64,000 nt of DNA from Mycolicibacterium sp. MU0050 (GTDB taxonomy: Bacteria > Actinomycetota > Actinomycetes > Mycobacteriales > Mycobacteriaceae), in NCBI RefSeq assembly GCF_963378085.1, contig NZ_OY726395.1, positions 1,550,001-1,614,000 of the forward strand, read 5' to 3'. Of this stretch, positions 8,875-16,638 are shown piece by piece; the stretch's first letter is position 1; the number at the start of each line of letters is the position of its first letter. The notes below the pieces were generated by a model. It was not told the origin of the DNA. It searched no databases and saw nothing but the letters and a program-made list of their open reading frames with translations. The position numbers were made by a program, and so were the translations under genes.

Positions 8875-10152
8875 CTAGCCAGCCGCGCCGGGCACCTCCG
8901 CCGAATCGGAGCTCTGCCACAGATGCAGGAAGTTGGTCAGCATCAGCAGTTGGCTGCGCGCCGCCTCGTTGTCGCTGATGCGGGGGTCGTACCGACCGGG
9001 CACGGTGCCCAGGTCGGGTACCAGTGCGCGCAGATAGGCCGGCGCGTCGAGCAGCCAGGTCACCCCCATCGTCAGCGCGTAGGCGATCAGGTGGCGCCGG
9101 ATCTCACCCGTGTCCAGCCGCGGGCCGCCGGCCGCGGTGAACTCGGCGCTGAAGTGCGAGAGCAGGCCCTCCAGGTGGCACTCCCACATGCTGGTCTCGG
9201 CGCTGCACAGCGCACCCCACAGCGCCATCGCGACGTTCATCTTGCTGACACACCCCCAGTCCAGCAGGCCGGCTTGCAGGCCGTCGGGAGTCCGCCAGAA
9301 CCACGCATTGTCGACGTTGGCGTTCCAATGGCACAGCGCCACATGGTCGCCGACCGCGTTCAGTTCGGCCTGCGCGCGATCCGCGGCGGCCGCGATCCCG
9401 GCCACCTCGCGGTCCATGCGGTCGAGGAACTCGCGCTCGCGCAGGCGGTGCGGGAGCAGGTTCGGGTGCGCCGCCGCGAACTCCGCATAGGCCGCGACCC
9501 GTTCGCGTAACTCGCTGGGGAAGTAGGGGATGCGTTCACCCACGGTCACCAGGGCCGGGTCGAAGTCGAATCCGTCGGCAAATCCCGCGTCCAGCGTGCC
9601 GGCCCGGTGGGCGCCGGCCACCCGTGCCACCGCGGATAGCAGCGCCCGGTAGTGACTCAGGGGGTCGGGCATCCGGTAGTCGAGACACTTGTCGTAATGC
9701 GGTTCCACCGCCGCGGTGCCGAACGGAATGCGTTCGGTGATCAGCACTCCCGTTCCCGACGCGCCGTGGTAGTCGGCGAAGACCGCGACCGGGATGCGGA
9801 TCGGGAACTCGCCGCGCGCCAGCACCGCGAACCGCACCTCGCGGGCCATCTGGGTGCGGCCCCGGTCCCGGCGCGGATTGTCGAAGTCGCGGGAGAACTT
9901 GACGAACAGCTCGGTGGGCAGCCCGGGTTCGGGCCGGGCGTAGCGCAGCGTCAACAGCAGCTTGCGTCCGGTGCTGCCGCCGGGGCACTCCTCGAACTGC
10001 GTGACGTCGGTGACGTGATTGTCCGGACTCAACGAGCCGAACCGATGAAACGCGCTGTCCAGGAACGACACTGCCTCGGCGCGCAGCGAGTCGGCGTCGG
10101 CGGGGATGCGGAGTCCGAAGAAGTCGCCGGGTACCCAGCGGGCCTCGTTCAC
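8875..10152 (-). CDS. APH-fold phosphotransferase-like protein with altered catalytic loop
   Basis: 425-residue aminoglycoside phosphotransferase-fold protein. The Brenner-type catalytic loop reads CHWNANVDN: His275 and Asn282 are kept but the catalytic base Asp is replaced by Asn277. The second motif LLDWGCVSKMN keeps the metal Asp. Loss of the catalytic Asp usually means a weak or absent kinase activity, or a binding role. The protein is transcribed with the SDR downstream. A half-site ATTCTC lies at 10167-10172, about 15 bases upstream of the start, and resembles the island operators. No drug-resistance role is implied; a role in binding an acyl-CoA or alcohol intermediate is a guess. Confidence 0.8.
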   Translation of the reverse strand: MNEARWVPGDFFGLRIPADADSLRAEAVSFLDSAFHRFGSLSPDNHVTDVTQFEECPGGSTGRKLLLTLRYARPEPGLPTELFVKFSRDFDNPRRDRGRTQMAREVRFAVLARGEFPIRIPVAVFADYHGASGTGVLITERIPFGTAAVEPHYDKCLDYRMPDPLSHYRALLSAVARVAGAHRAGTLDAGFADGFDFDPALVTVGERIPYFPSELRERVAAYAEFAAAHPNLLPHRLREREFLDRMDREVAGIAAAADRAQAELNAVGDHVALCHWNANVDNAWFWRTPDGLQAGLLDWGCVSKMNVAMALWGALCSAETSMWECHLEGLLSHFSAEFTAAGGPRLDTGEIRRHLIAYALTMGVTWLLDAPAYLRALVPDLGTVPGRYDPRISDNEAARSQLLMLTNFLHLWQSSDSAEVPGAAG

Positions 10153-10185
10153 CGGTGGTCCTTTCCATTCTCCGCGCGAAGGTCT

Positions 10186-10270
10186 CCCCGCGAAAGCAGT
10201 GGGCCGGGGGCCCGCCCCGCGAAAGCAGTGGGCCGGGGGCCCGCCCCGCGCCCCCGGCCCACTGCTGTGA
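10186..10270 (-). terminator. GC-rich terminator hairpin with tandemly duplicated arm
   Basis: Just downstream of the SDR that ends at 10277. A 29-bp unit containing AGCAGTGGGCCGGGGGC is present twice in tandem (10186-10214 and 10215-10243). Its complement GCCCCCGGCCCACTGCT follows once at 10250-10266. On the minus strand the single arm can pair with either copy, giving a 17-bp stem, and the nearer copy leads into TTTC. It looks like an intrinsic terminator with a duplicated 3' arm. Confidence 0.7.
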
Positions 10271-10276
10271 AGGTCG

Positions 10277-11116
10277 TTACTTCAGGCAGCTGCCGCCGTC
10301 GACCGGCAGCGTGACGCCGGTGATGTAGCGCGCCTCGTCGGAGGCCAGGAACAGCACCGCGTTGGCGATGTCCTCGGGCTCCACCCAGCCGATCGGCAGC
10401 GTGTGCATGAGCTGGCCGACGACCTTCATGTCCTCGGGGCCCGGGTTCTCCAGGTCCGGACGGAACAGCCGCATGGTGGGCTCGTTCATGAACAGCGGGG
10501 TGTTCACGTTCGTCGGGTGCACCGAGTTGACCCGGATGTTCTGGGCGCCCAACTCGACGGCGAAGGTCCGCATCAGGCCGACGACACCGTGCTTGGCGGC
10601 GACGTAGTGCCCGGTGTGCGGGTAGGCCTTCAGGCCGCCGACGGAGCTGGTCAGGATCACCGATCCGCCGCGGCCGGCCTCGATGATGTGCGGCAGACCG
10701 GCCTTGACGGTCTTCCAGACGCCGCCGAGGTTGATATCGATCATCGCCGTCCAGTCGGTCTCGCTGGTCTTGTCCAGCGTCTGACCGCCGTTGCCGATGC
10801 CGGCGTTGGCGACGATGATGTCGAGCCGGCCGAGCTGCTCGACGCCGCTGTCGACCGCGGCCTTGAGGGCGTCGAAGTCCCGCACGTCCACCTCGGCGGT
10901 GACGATGCGGCGGCCCAGATTCTTGACCAGGTCGGCGGTCTCGGCGAGGTCCTCCGGGGTGGACTCCGCGATCAGGTCGACCGTGTCGATCTTCTTGCAG
11001 ATGTCGATGGCGATGATGTCGGCGCCCTCTTCGGCCAGCCGCACCGCGTGCGCGCGGCCCTGGCCGCGGGCCGCACCGGTGATGAATGCGACCTTGCCTT
11101 CAACGCGTCCTGTCAT
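10277..11116 (-). CDS. Mycofactocin-coupled SDR family oxidoreductase
   Basis: 279-residue SDR of the subgroup seen in mycofactocin-producing actinobacteria. The cofactor loop is TGAARGQGRAHAVRLAEEGA, followed by the DIIAIDIC strand and an extra loop (KKIDTVDLIAESTPEDL) typical of the group. Catalytic residues are Ser158, Tyr171 and Lys175. Members of this group hold NAD(H) tightly and are thought to regenerate it through the peptide-derived redox cofactor mycofactocin. Typical substrates are alcohols; here it follows two P450 genes and may oxidise the alcohol they make. That coupling is an inference from position. A strong hairpin follows the stop. Confidence 0.9.
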   Translation of the reverse strand: MTGRVEGKVAFITGAARGQGRAHAVRLAEEGADIIAIDICKKIDTVDLIAESTPEDLAETADLVKNLGRRIVTAEVDVRDFDALKAAVDSGVEQLGRLDIIVANAGIGNGGQTLDKTSETDWTAMIDINLGGVWKTVKAGLPHIIEAGRGGSVILTSSVGGLKAYPHTGHYVAAKHGVVGLMRTFAVELGAQNIRVNSVHPTNVNTPLFMNEPTMRLFRPDLENPGPEDMKVVGQLMHTLPIGWVEPEDIANAVLFLASDEARYITGVTLPVDGGSCLK

Positions 11117-11155
11117 GGTTCTCCTTGTCGATGAGCTTTGTCGGGGTGGGTGGAA

Positions 11156-12340
11156 TCAGGGGATGCGGGTGGGCATGGTCTCCCACCCGCGGACCGCGGT
11201 GGTGGGGGACATCTTCGCGCCGGCGTAGTCCACCTCCCACTCGGGGAAACGCTTGAGGATCTCCTCGAGCGCGATCTTGCCTTCCAGCCGGGCCAGCGCG
11301 TTACCCATGCAGAAGTGGGTGCCGGCGCCGAAAGTGATGTGCGCCTTGGTTTCCCGATGGATGTCGAAGCTGTCGCCGTTGGGCCACCGGCTGTGGTCCC
11401 GGTTGGCCGCCGCCAACAGGAAGATCATCACGTTGCCCTCCGGGACAACCTGGTCGTAGAACTCGACGTCGCGGGTGACGTACCGGGCCACCTGCAGGGC
11501 CGGCGGCTCCATCCGCAGGACTTCCTCGACCGCTCCGGGGATCAGCGACGGGTCGGCGGCCAGCTGCGCCCGCTGATCCGGGTGCTCGCCGAGCAGCTTG
11601 CCCGCCCAGCCGATCAGCCGGGTGGTGGTCTCGGCGCCCGCCGTGGCGATCACCGTCAGGTAGAGCAGCAGCTCCTCGCGACCCAGCTTGCGCAGCGTGC
11701 CGGTCTCGTCCTCGAACTCCGCGTTGAGCAGGTCGGTCATGATGTCGTCGGACGGGTTCTTCATCCGGTAGTCAATGAACTCCGCGAACACCTCGCCGGT
11801 GGCCAGCGCGTCGACCTTCTCCTTCTGCAGCGTGGCCTCGCCGTGATCGGTGATGTGGCGCTGGTGCTCCTCCGGGATGCCGAGCAGCATGCCGATGACC
11901 CGCATCGGCATCTGCTCACCGAGATCCTGGACGAAGTCGAACTTCCCGGTGCCCACGACGGGGTCCAGGCAGCGCGCCGTGAACTCGCGGATCTGCGGCT
12001 CCAAGGCGAGCACCTTGCGCGGGGTGAACATCCGCGACAACAGGTTGCGGTGGATGTTGTGGATGGGCGGATCCTCGAAGATCAGTGTGCCGGAGGGGAT
12101 TTCCATGCCCGACTTGATGATCTCCAGGATGGCCCCGCGCGCCGAGCTGAACGTCTCCCAGTCGATCAGGCCGCGGTTGACGTCGTCGTACCGGCTGAGC
12201 GCGTAGAAGTCGTGCGTGGAGTTGTAGTACAGCGGGGCTTCCTCGCGGATCCGCGCGAACATCGGGTACGGATCCTTGTTCAGCTCGAGGTCGTACGGGT
12301 CGTAATAGACCTCGGTCTGGCTGGTCTCGGTCGTGGTCAC
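11156..12340 (-). CDS. Cytochrome P450
   Basis: 394-residue bacterial P450. The I-helix oxygen-binding motif is AGAETTT, the K-helix ExxR is EEVLRM, and the heme-binding loop FGAGTHFCMGNALA has Cys344 as the axial ligand. Such enzymes hydroxylate hydrophobic substrates with electrons from a ferredoxin and reductase, neither of which lies beside it. It is the middle gene of a leftward run P450 - P450 - SDR. The CYP family number cannot be assigned without alignment. Together with its neighbour it probably starts oxidation of the pathway substrate. Confidence 0.92.
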   Translation of the reverse strand: MTTTETSQTEVYYDPYDLELNKDPYPMFARIREEAPLYYNSTHDFYALSRYDDVNRGLIDWETFSSARGAILEIIKSGMEIPSGTLIFEDPPIHNIHRNLLSRMFTPRKVLALEPQIREFTARCLDPVVGTGKFDFVQDLGEQMPMRVIGMLLGIPEEHQRHITDHGEATLQKEKVDALATGEVFAEFIDYRMKNPSDDIMTDLLNAEFEDETGTLRKLGREELLLYLTVIATAGAETTTRLIGWAGKLLGEHPDQRAQLAADPSLIPGAVEEVLRMEPPALQVARYVTRDVEFYDQVVPEGNVMIFLLAAANRDHSRWPNGDSFDIHRETKAHITFGAGTHFCMGNALARLEGKIALEEILKRFPEWEVDYAGAKMSPTTAVRGWETMPTRIP

Positions 12341-12368
12341 AAAAGTCTTCCTGGTCGGTCCGGCGGGC

Positions 12369-13691
12369 TTACGAGGTCGCGGCGTCGGGCTGGCGGGGCG
12401 TGAACTCGATGTTGATCTCGGTCAGGCCACGCAGGATGAACGTGGGCTCGTAGTTGAACTTGCGATCGCCCGCGGGCCCGTGCTTCTCCTCGTCGAGCCG
12501 CAGGTTGTCCATCCGGTCCAGCAGCCGCTCGATGGACACCCGGCCCTCCACGCGGGCCAGCGGACCGCCGGGGCAGGAGTGCGCGCCCCGGCCGAAGGCC
12601 AGATGCTCGCGCACGTTGGAGCGCTCGAAGTCGAACTCGTGCGGATCGTCGAACCGGCGCGGATCGCGGTTGATGGCACCGGGATTGACCATCACGATGG
12701 TGCCGGCCTTCAGGTCCACGCCACCCAGGGTGGTGTCCTTTTTGACCAATCGGAAGGCCGACTTCACCGGGCTTTCCATGCGCAGCATCTCCTCGACGAA
12801 GTTCGGGATCTTGCTGCGGTCGTTGCGCAGCCGCTCGACGACGTCGGGGCGCTCGGCGAGCAGCCGCATCGCGGCGCTGAGCAGCTTGGTGGTGGTCTCC
12901 TGGCCGGCGGCGAACAGGAAGGTCGCGCTCTTGACCACGTCGATGATCTCGGGGGTGTCGCCCTCGGGGTACTTGGCGGTGGCCAGCCCGGTGAGGATGT
13001 CGTCGCGCGGGTTGGCGCGGCGGTCCTCGAGGTAGGCGCAGAACTTGTCCTCGAGCCACTGCAGCGGGTTGTGCTCCAGCGTCTCGCCGTCCAGGCTGCC
13101 GACGGTGTTGCCGGGCCGCGGGGCCAGCATCTGCCGGAAGTCGTCGTGGTCTTCCTCGGGCACGCCGAGCAGGTCGCAGATGACCAGCATGGAGAACGGC
13201 TTGGCGTAGCCCTCGAGGAACTCGACCTTCACCGTGCCGGTCTGGTCACCGATGATCTCGTCGAGCTGCTGATCGGCCAGCCGCCACATGAACTCCTCGT
13301 TCTCCTTGAGCCGCTTGGGCGTCAGGAGCCGGTTGAGCAGCGAGCGGGCGCGGGAGTGCTGCGGCGGGTCCATGGTGACCATGTGCTCGCTCATGGGCAG
13401 CTCGGCCCGGTGCGCCTCGATCTGCTCGCTGATGTCGTTGCCCTCGGGGGTGAACGGCAGCGGCGGGAACGGCCCGCCGACGGCGATGCACGACGAGTAC
13501 AGCTCGGCGTCCTTGTAGACGATCGAGGCTTCCTCGTGGCCGGTGACCGCGACGACGCCGTAGTTCGAGGTCGGCAGCACGGGACACTGCGACCGCTGAT
13601 GGTCGTAGTAGGGGTAGGGGTCGGGGACCAACGAGGGGTCCGTGAAGTAATCGATGTTGTCGAACTCAGTCGCGGCACCGGACGTGGACAA
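12369..13691 (-). CDS. Cytochrome P450
   Basis: 440-residue P450, only moderately similar to the neighbour downstream. The I-helix reads AAGQETTTKL, the K-helix EEMLRM, and the heme loop FGRGAHSCPGGPLA carries Cys373. Gln replaces the common acidic residue before the conserved Thr of the I-helix, a change found in some functional P450s. It is the first gene of the leftward operon and is divergent from a TetR regulator; the operator-like palindrome at 13719-13740 lies about 30 bases upstream of its start. Substrate unknown. Confidence 0.92.
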   Translation of the reverse strand: MSTSGAATEFDNIDYFTDPSLVPDPYPYYDHQRSQCPVLPTSNYGVVAVTGHEEASIVYKDAELYSSCIAVGGPFPPLPFTPEGNDISEQIEAHRAELPMSEHMVTMDPPQHSRARSLLNRLLTPKRLKENEEFMWRLADQQLDEIIGDQTGTVKVEFLEGYAKPFSMLVICDLLGVPEEDHDDFRQMLAPRPGNTVGSLDGETLEHNPLQWLEDKFCAYLEDRRANPRDDILTGLATAKYPEGDTPEIIDVVKSATFLFAAGQETTTKLLSAAMRLLAERPDVVERLRNDRSKIPNFVEEMLRMESPVKSAFRLVKKDTTLGGVDLKAGTIVMVNPGAINRDPRRFDDPHEFDFERSNVREHLAFGRGAHSCPGGPLARVEGRVSIERLLDRMDNLRLDEEKHGPAGDRKFNYEPTFILRGLTEINIEFTPRQPDAATS

Positions 13692-13718
13692 CGCGAACCT
13701 CCTGCAAAGGGCTGACAG

Positions 13719-13740
13719 ATGCTGAGCACTTGCTTAGCAT
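13719..13740 (+). promoter_or_regulatory. 22-bp operator-like palindrome between P450 and TetR genes
   Basis: Imperfect inverted repeat with arms ATGCTGAGC and GCTTAGCAT around ACTT; eight of nine arm positions pair. It lies 28 bases before the P450 start and 88 bases before the TetR start. Length and symmetry fit a TetR dimer site, so the divergent TetR protein is the obvious candidate. The sequence differs from the GAGAAT/ATTCTC operators elsewhere in the island. Confidence 0.6.
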
Positions 13741-13827
13741 GTGGTCTGGCACACGGTCAAGAAAATGTGTCGGCATTACCATTGCCGTGTCGCACCTGGG
13801 TCGCGGGAGCTATGGAGGGAACCGCTG

Positions 13828-14481
13828 ATGGCATCGCCAACCGGCACGTCGCGTCGTTTGGGAGCGCCCGACGCGAAGAACCGGGTTGTGCTCCTCGACG
13901 CCGCCGAAGAACTGATGCGCGAGGAGGGCTACGCGGCGGTGACCTCGCGGCGGGTGGCCGACAAGGCGGGCCTGAAACCGCAGCTGGTGCACTATTACTT
14001 CCGCACCATGGACGAGCTCTTCCTGGCGCTGTTCGGGCGGCGGGCCGAGCAGATGCAGCACTATCACCAACTGGCCCTGAACTCGCCGCAGCCGCTGTGG
14101 GCGCTGTGGGAACTCAACACCGACCCGGCCGGCACCGGCATCAGCATGGAGTTCATCGCGCTGGCCAACCACCGCAAGGCGCTGCGCGCGGAGATCGCCC
14201 GCTTCGCCGAGATGTTCCGTCGGGAACAGATCAGGACGTTCACCGCGGCGATGTCGCGGTACGACGTGCCGTTCGAGGAGTTCACCCCGACCGTGCTGAT
14301 GGTGTTGATGACGGGCGCGACCCAGGTACTGGTCCAGGAGGAGCTGCTGGGCATGACCGTCGGCCACGAGGAGACCCACCAGTTCGCCGAGCGTTGGCTG
14401 ACCTATCTGGAAGGTGAGCGCAAGCTCGGCGACAACTGGCGTCAGCCGCCGGCGACCGACGGGGACTCCGTCGAGGAGTAA
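13828..14481 (+). CDS. TetR/AcrR family transcriptional regulator
   Basis: 217-residue one-component regulator. The N-terminal helix-turn-helix spans about residues 20-66 (LMREEGYAAVTSRRVADKAG then LVHYYF), followed by a helical ligand-binding domain. The ATG giving MASPTGTSRRLG has GGAGGG upstream; a longer in-frame reading from 13741 would have an implausible N-terminus. It is divergent from the P450 operon with a palindrome between them, so it probably represses that operon and itself, released by a pathway acyl-CoA or substrate. Seven bases separate its stop from the convergent hydratase gene. Confidence 0.88.
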   Translation: MASPTGTSRRLGAPDAKNRVVLLDAAEELMREEGYAAVTSRRVADKAGLKPQLVHYYFRTMDELFLALFGRRAEQMQHYHQLALNSPQPLWALWELNTDPAGTGISMEFIALANHRKALRAEIARFAEMFRREQIRTFTAAMSRYDVPFEEFTPTVLMVLMTGATQVLVQEELLGMTVGHEETHQFAERWLTYLEGERKLGDNWRQPPATDGDSVEE

Positions 14482-14487
14482 CCCGCA

Positions 14488-15207
14488 CTACTTGCCGGAT
14501 TTGGACATCACCCGGTCGGCGGCCGCCCAGTGCTCGTCGGCGACCCACAGGCGGGCGAAGGCGCCGATGGCCTCCTCCGGGGTCACGCCGGCCAGCACCT
14601 TCTTGACCTGCCCGGCCGGGCCGTTGGTCAGCGACCGGGCCACCGAGCGCCAGCCCTCGTCGAAGGCCGCGCGCGGCAGCACCTGATTGATCAGGCCGAT
14701 GCGCTGCGCCTCGCCCGCGGTCAGGATCGACCCGCTGCCGGCCAGCAGCAGCGCCTGGCTGCGGCCCACCAGTCCGGCCAGCCGCTCCGCGCCGCCCCAG
14801 GCCGGCATGATCGCCAGCGACACCTGGTTGAAGCCGATCCGGATGTCGTCGGCGGCAATGCGGATGTCGGCCGCGACCGCCACCTCGGCGCCGCCGCCGA
14901 GGGCGTGGCCGTTGAGTGCGGCGATCACCGGGGCCGGGAACGCCGCGATGCGGTCGCAGACCCCGCGCATCCGGCGCGCCATCGCTGCCGCCTGCTCCTC
15001 GGTCCGCAGCTTGGCCAGTTCCTTGAGGTCCCCGCCGGAGACGAAGGCCTTGTCGCCGCCACCACGGATCACCAGTGCTTGCGCGCCGGCCGCCGAGTCC
15101 AGCGCCGAGTCGAGCTGGTCCATGGTCTCCGGCGCGATCGCATTCCGGGCCTGCGGCCGGTCGATGGTGATCACCGCGAGCCCGTCATCGATTTCAAGGT
15201 CGACCAT
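14488..15207 (-). CDS. Enoyl-CoA hydratase/isomerase family protein
   Basis: 239-residue crotonase with the standard layout: AVITIDRPQARNAIAP near residue 12, the oxyanion-hole segment KAFVSGGDLKEL, and HALGGGAEVAVAADIRIA for the second half of the active site. The start MVDLEIDDG was preferred over one ten codons upstream because GGGAGAA lies at a workable distance and the protein then begins at the fold. It is divergent from the second amidohydrolase across a gap holding GAGAAT/ATTCTC operators, so the two are likely co-regulated. Probable role: hydration or isomerisation of an unsaturated acyl-CoA. Confidence 0.88.
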   Translation of the reverse strand: MVDLEIDDGLAVITIDRPQARNAIAPETMDQLDSALDSAAGAQALVIRGGGDKAFVSGGDLKELAKLRTEEQAAAMARRMRGVCDRIAAFPAPVIAALNGHALGGGAEVAVAADIRIAADDIRIGFNQVSLAIMPAWGGAERLAGLVGRSQALLLAGSGSILTAGEAQRIGLINQVLPRAAFDEGWRSVARSLTNGPAGQVKKVLAGVTPEEAIGAFARLWVADEHWAAADRVMSKSGK

Positions 15208-15378
15208 GAAGGCGTTCTCCCATGTTGATATTGGCATTCTCCAAAAGTGAGAATATCATCGCGGGAGGACGTGTCCGCCCGGTTGGCGGCGCAGCCGAAT
15301 CGTTGCTGCCCAGCCCGAGTGATTGCACCGGCGACGCATTGAGAATATGATTCTCAAGATCTGAAAAGGAGAATTCCA
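15208..15378 (+). promoter_or_regulatory. Divergent promoter with two GAGAAT/ATTCTC palindromes
   Basis: ATTCTC-N7-GAGAAT at 15236-15254 lies about 30 bases from the hydratase start. TTGAGAAT/ATTCTCAA around ATG at 15339-15357 lies just before the amidohydrolase start. A further GAGAAT at 15369-15374 overlaps the AGGAG ribosome site of that gene. The string CATTCTCCAAAAG at 15235-15247 also occurs at 3004-3016 in the other divergent promoter. Both regions therefore look like targets of one regulator. Confidence 0.65.
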
Positions 15379-16569
15379 ATGGGGCAACTGTCGCACAAGG
15401 TCGACATTCCGTTTCCGCTGTTCGATGCGGACAACCATCTCTATGAACCGCCCGAGGCGATGACGAAGTACCTCCCCAAGGAGTACAAGGACGTCGTCCA
15501 GTACGTCGAGGTCAACGGCCGCACCAAGATCGCGATCAAGGGCCAGATCAGCAACTACATTCCGAACCCCACCTTCTCGGTGGTAGCCAAGCCCGGCGCC
15601 TGGGAGGAGTACTTCAAGTACGGCAACCCGGACGGCAAGAGCAAGCGCGAACTGTTCGGTGAGCCCATGAAGGCCATCCCGGCGTTCTTCGAGCCCGAAC
15701 CGCGCATCAAGGTGATGGACGAGCTCGGCGTCGACCGCAGCCTGATGTTCCCGACGCTGGCCAGCCTCATCGAGGAGCGGCTGTCCGACGACCCGGTCGC
15801 CATCCACGTGCTCATCCACTCGCTGAACCAGTGGCTGGACGAGGTGTGGGGCTTCAACTACAAGAACCGCATCTTCACCACCCCGGTGATCACGCTGCCG
15901 ATCGTCGAGAAGGCCATCGAAGAACTCGAGTGGGCGGTCAAGCGCGGCGCCCGCGCCATCCTGATCCGTCCCGCACCGGTGCCCGGCTTCCGTGGCCCGC
16001 GCTCGTTCGCGCTGCCCGAGTTCGACCCGTTCTGGGAGCGCTGCGTCCACCACGACGTGTTCATCGGCATGCACTCCTCGGACAGCGGCTACTCCCGCTA
16101 CACCTCGGAGTGGGACGGCGCCCAGCAGGAGATGCTGCCGTTCCAGACCAACGCCATGTCGATCCTCAACGAGTGGCGCCCGATCCAGGACGCGGTGGCC
16201 TCCTGGGTCATCCACGGCGCGCTGTTCCGGCACCCGAAGCTCAAGGTCGGCATCGTCGAGGCCGGCTCCAAGTGGATGTTCCCGCTGCTGGACTCCATGG
16301 CCGAGGTGTACAAGAAGGCCCCCGAGGCGTTCCTGGGCAACCCGATCGAGGAGATCAAGAACCGGATCTACGTCAGCCCGTTCTACGAGGAGGGCATCGA
16401 CGACCTGATCAACCTGATCGGTGTCGACCAGGTGCTGTACGGCTCCGACTGGCCGCATCCGGAGGGCCTGGCCGAGCCGACGCACTACGTCACCGCGCTC
16501 GAGCACCTCTCGGTCGAGGATCAGGCCAAGATCATGGGTGGCAACCTCGGACGCCTCGTCACGGTGTGA
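15379..16569 (+). CDS. Amidohydrolase family protein (COG2159)
   Basis: 396-residue amidohydrolase-2 family protein and distant paralogue of the one at 3361-4536. It has FDADNHLYEPPEA near the N-terminus, HPKLKVGIVEAGSKW in the middle and LYGSDWPHPEG near the C-terminus, the typical metal or acid positions of the family. AAAGGAGAATTCC gives a clear ribosome site that overlaps an operator half-site. It is followed by an acyl-CoA ligase and a hypothetical gene in the same direction. Such proteins cleave or decarboxylate ring-opened or 1,3-dicarbonyl acids; the actual substrate is not known. Confidence 0.85.
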   Translation: MGQLSHKVDIPFPLFDADNHLYEPPEAMTKYLPKEYKDVVQYVEVNGRTKIAIKGQISNYIPNPTFSVVAKPGAWEEYFKYGNPDGKSKRELFGEPMKAIPAFFEPEPRIKVMDELGVDRSLMFPTLASLIEERLSDDPVAIHVLIHSLNQWLDEVWGFNYKNRIFTTPVITLPIVEKAIEELEWAVKRGARAILIRPAPVPGFRGPRSFALPEFDPFWERCVHHDVFIGMHSSDSGYSRYTSEWDGAQQEMLPFQTNAMSILNEWRPIQDAVASWVIHGALFRHPKLKVGIVEAGSKWMFPLLDSMAEVYKKAPEAFLGNPIEEIKNRIYVSPFYEEGIDDLINLIGVDQVLYGSDWPHPEGLAEPTHYVTALEHLSVEDQAKIMGGNLGRLVTV

Positions 16570-16582
16570 CGTACCGATACCT

Positions 16583-16638
16583 CGAGTGTGCGGATTCGTG
16601 CGCAACGCCGGTGCGGCGCGCATGAATCCGCACACTCG
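16583..16638 (+). repeat. Long inverted repeat spanning a gene junction and start codon
   Basis: CGAGTGTGCGGATTC at 16583-16597 pairs perfectly with GAATCCGCACACTCG at 16624-16638, and the pairing continues inward for five more bases after one mismatch. It begins 14 bases after the amidohydrolase stop, so it may act as a terminator. The ATG proposed for the ligase (16622-16624) is inside the second arm. Confidence 0.75.

Noticed and set aside
1939..10152. The two APH-fold proteins as aminoglycoside resistance genes
   Set aside because: Sequence and context (SDR, FadE, CoA-transferase neighbours) match acyl-pathway kinases, and one lacks the catalytic Asp; nothing suggests drug modification.
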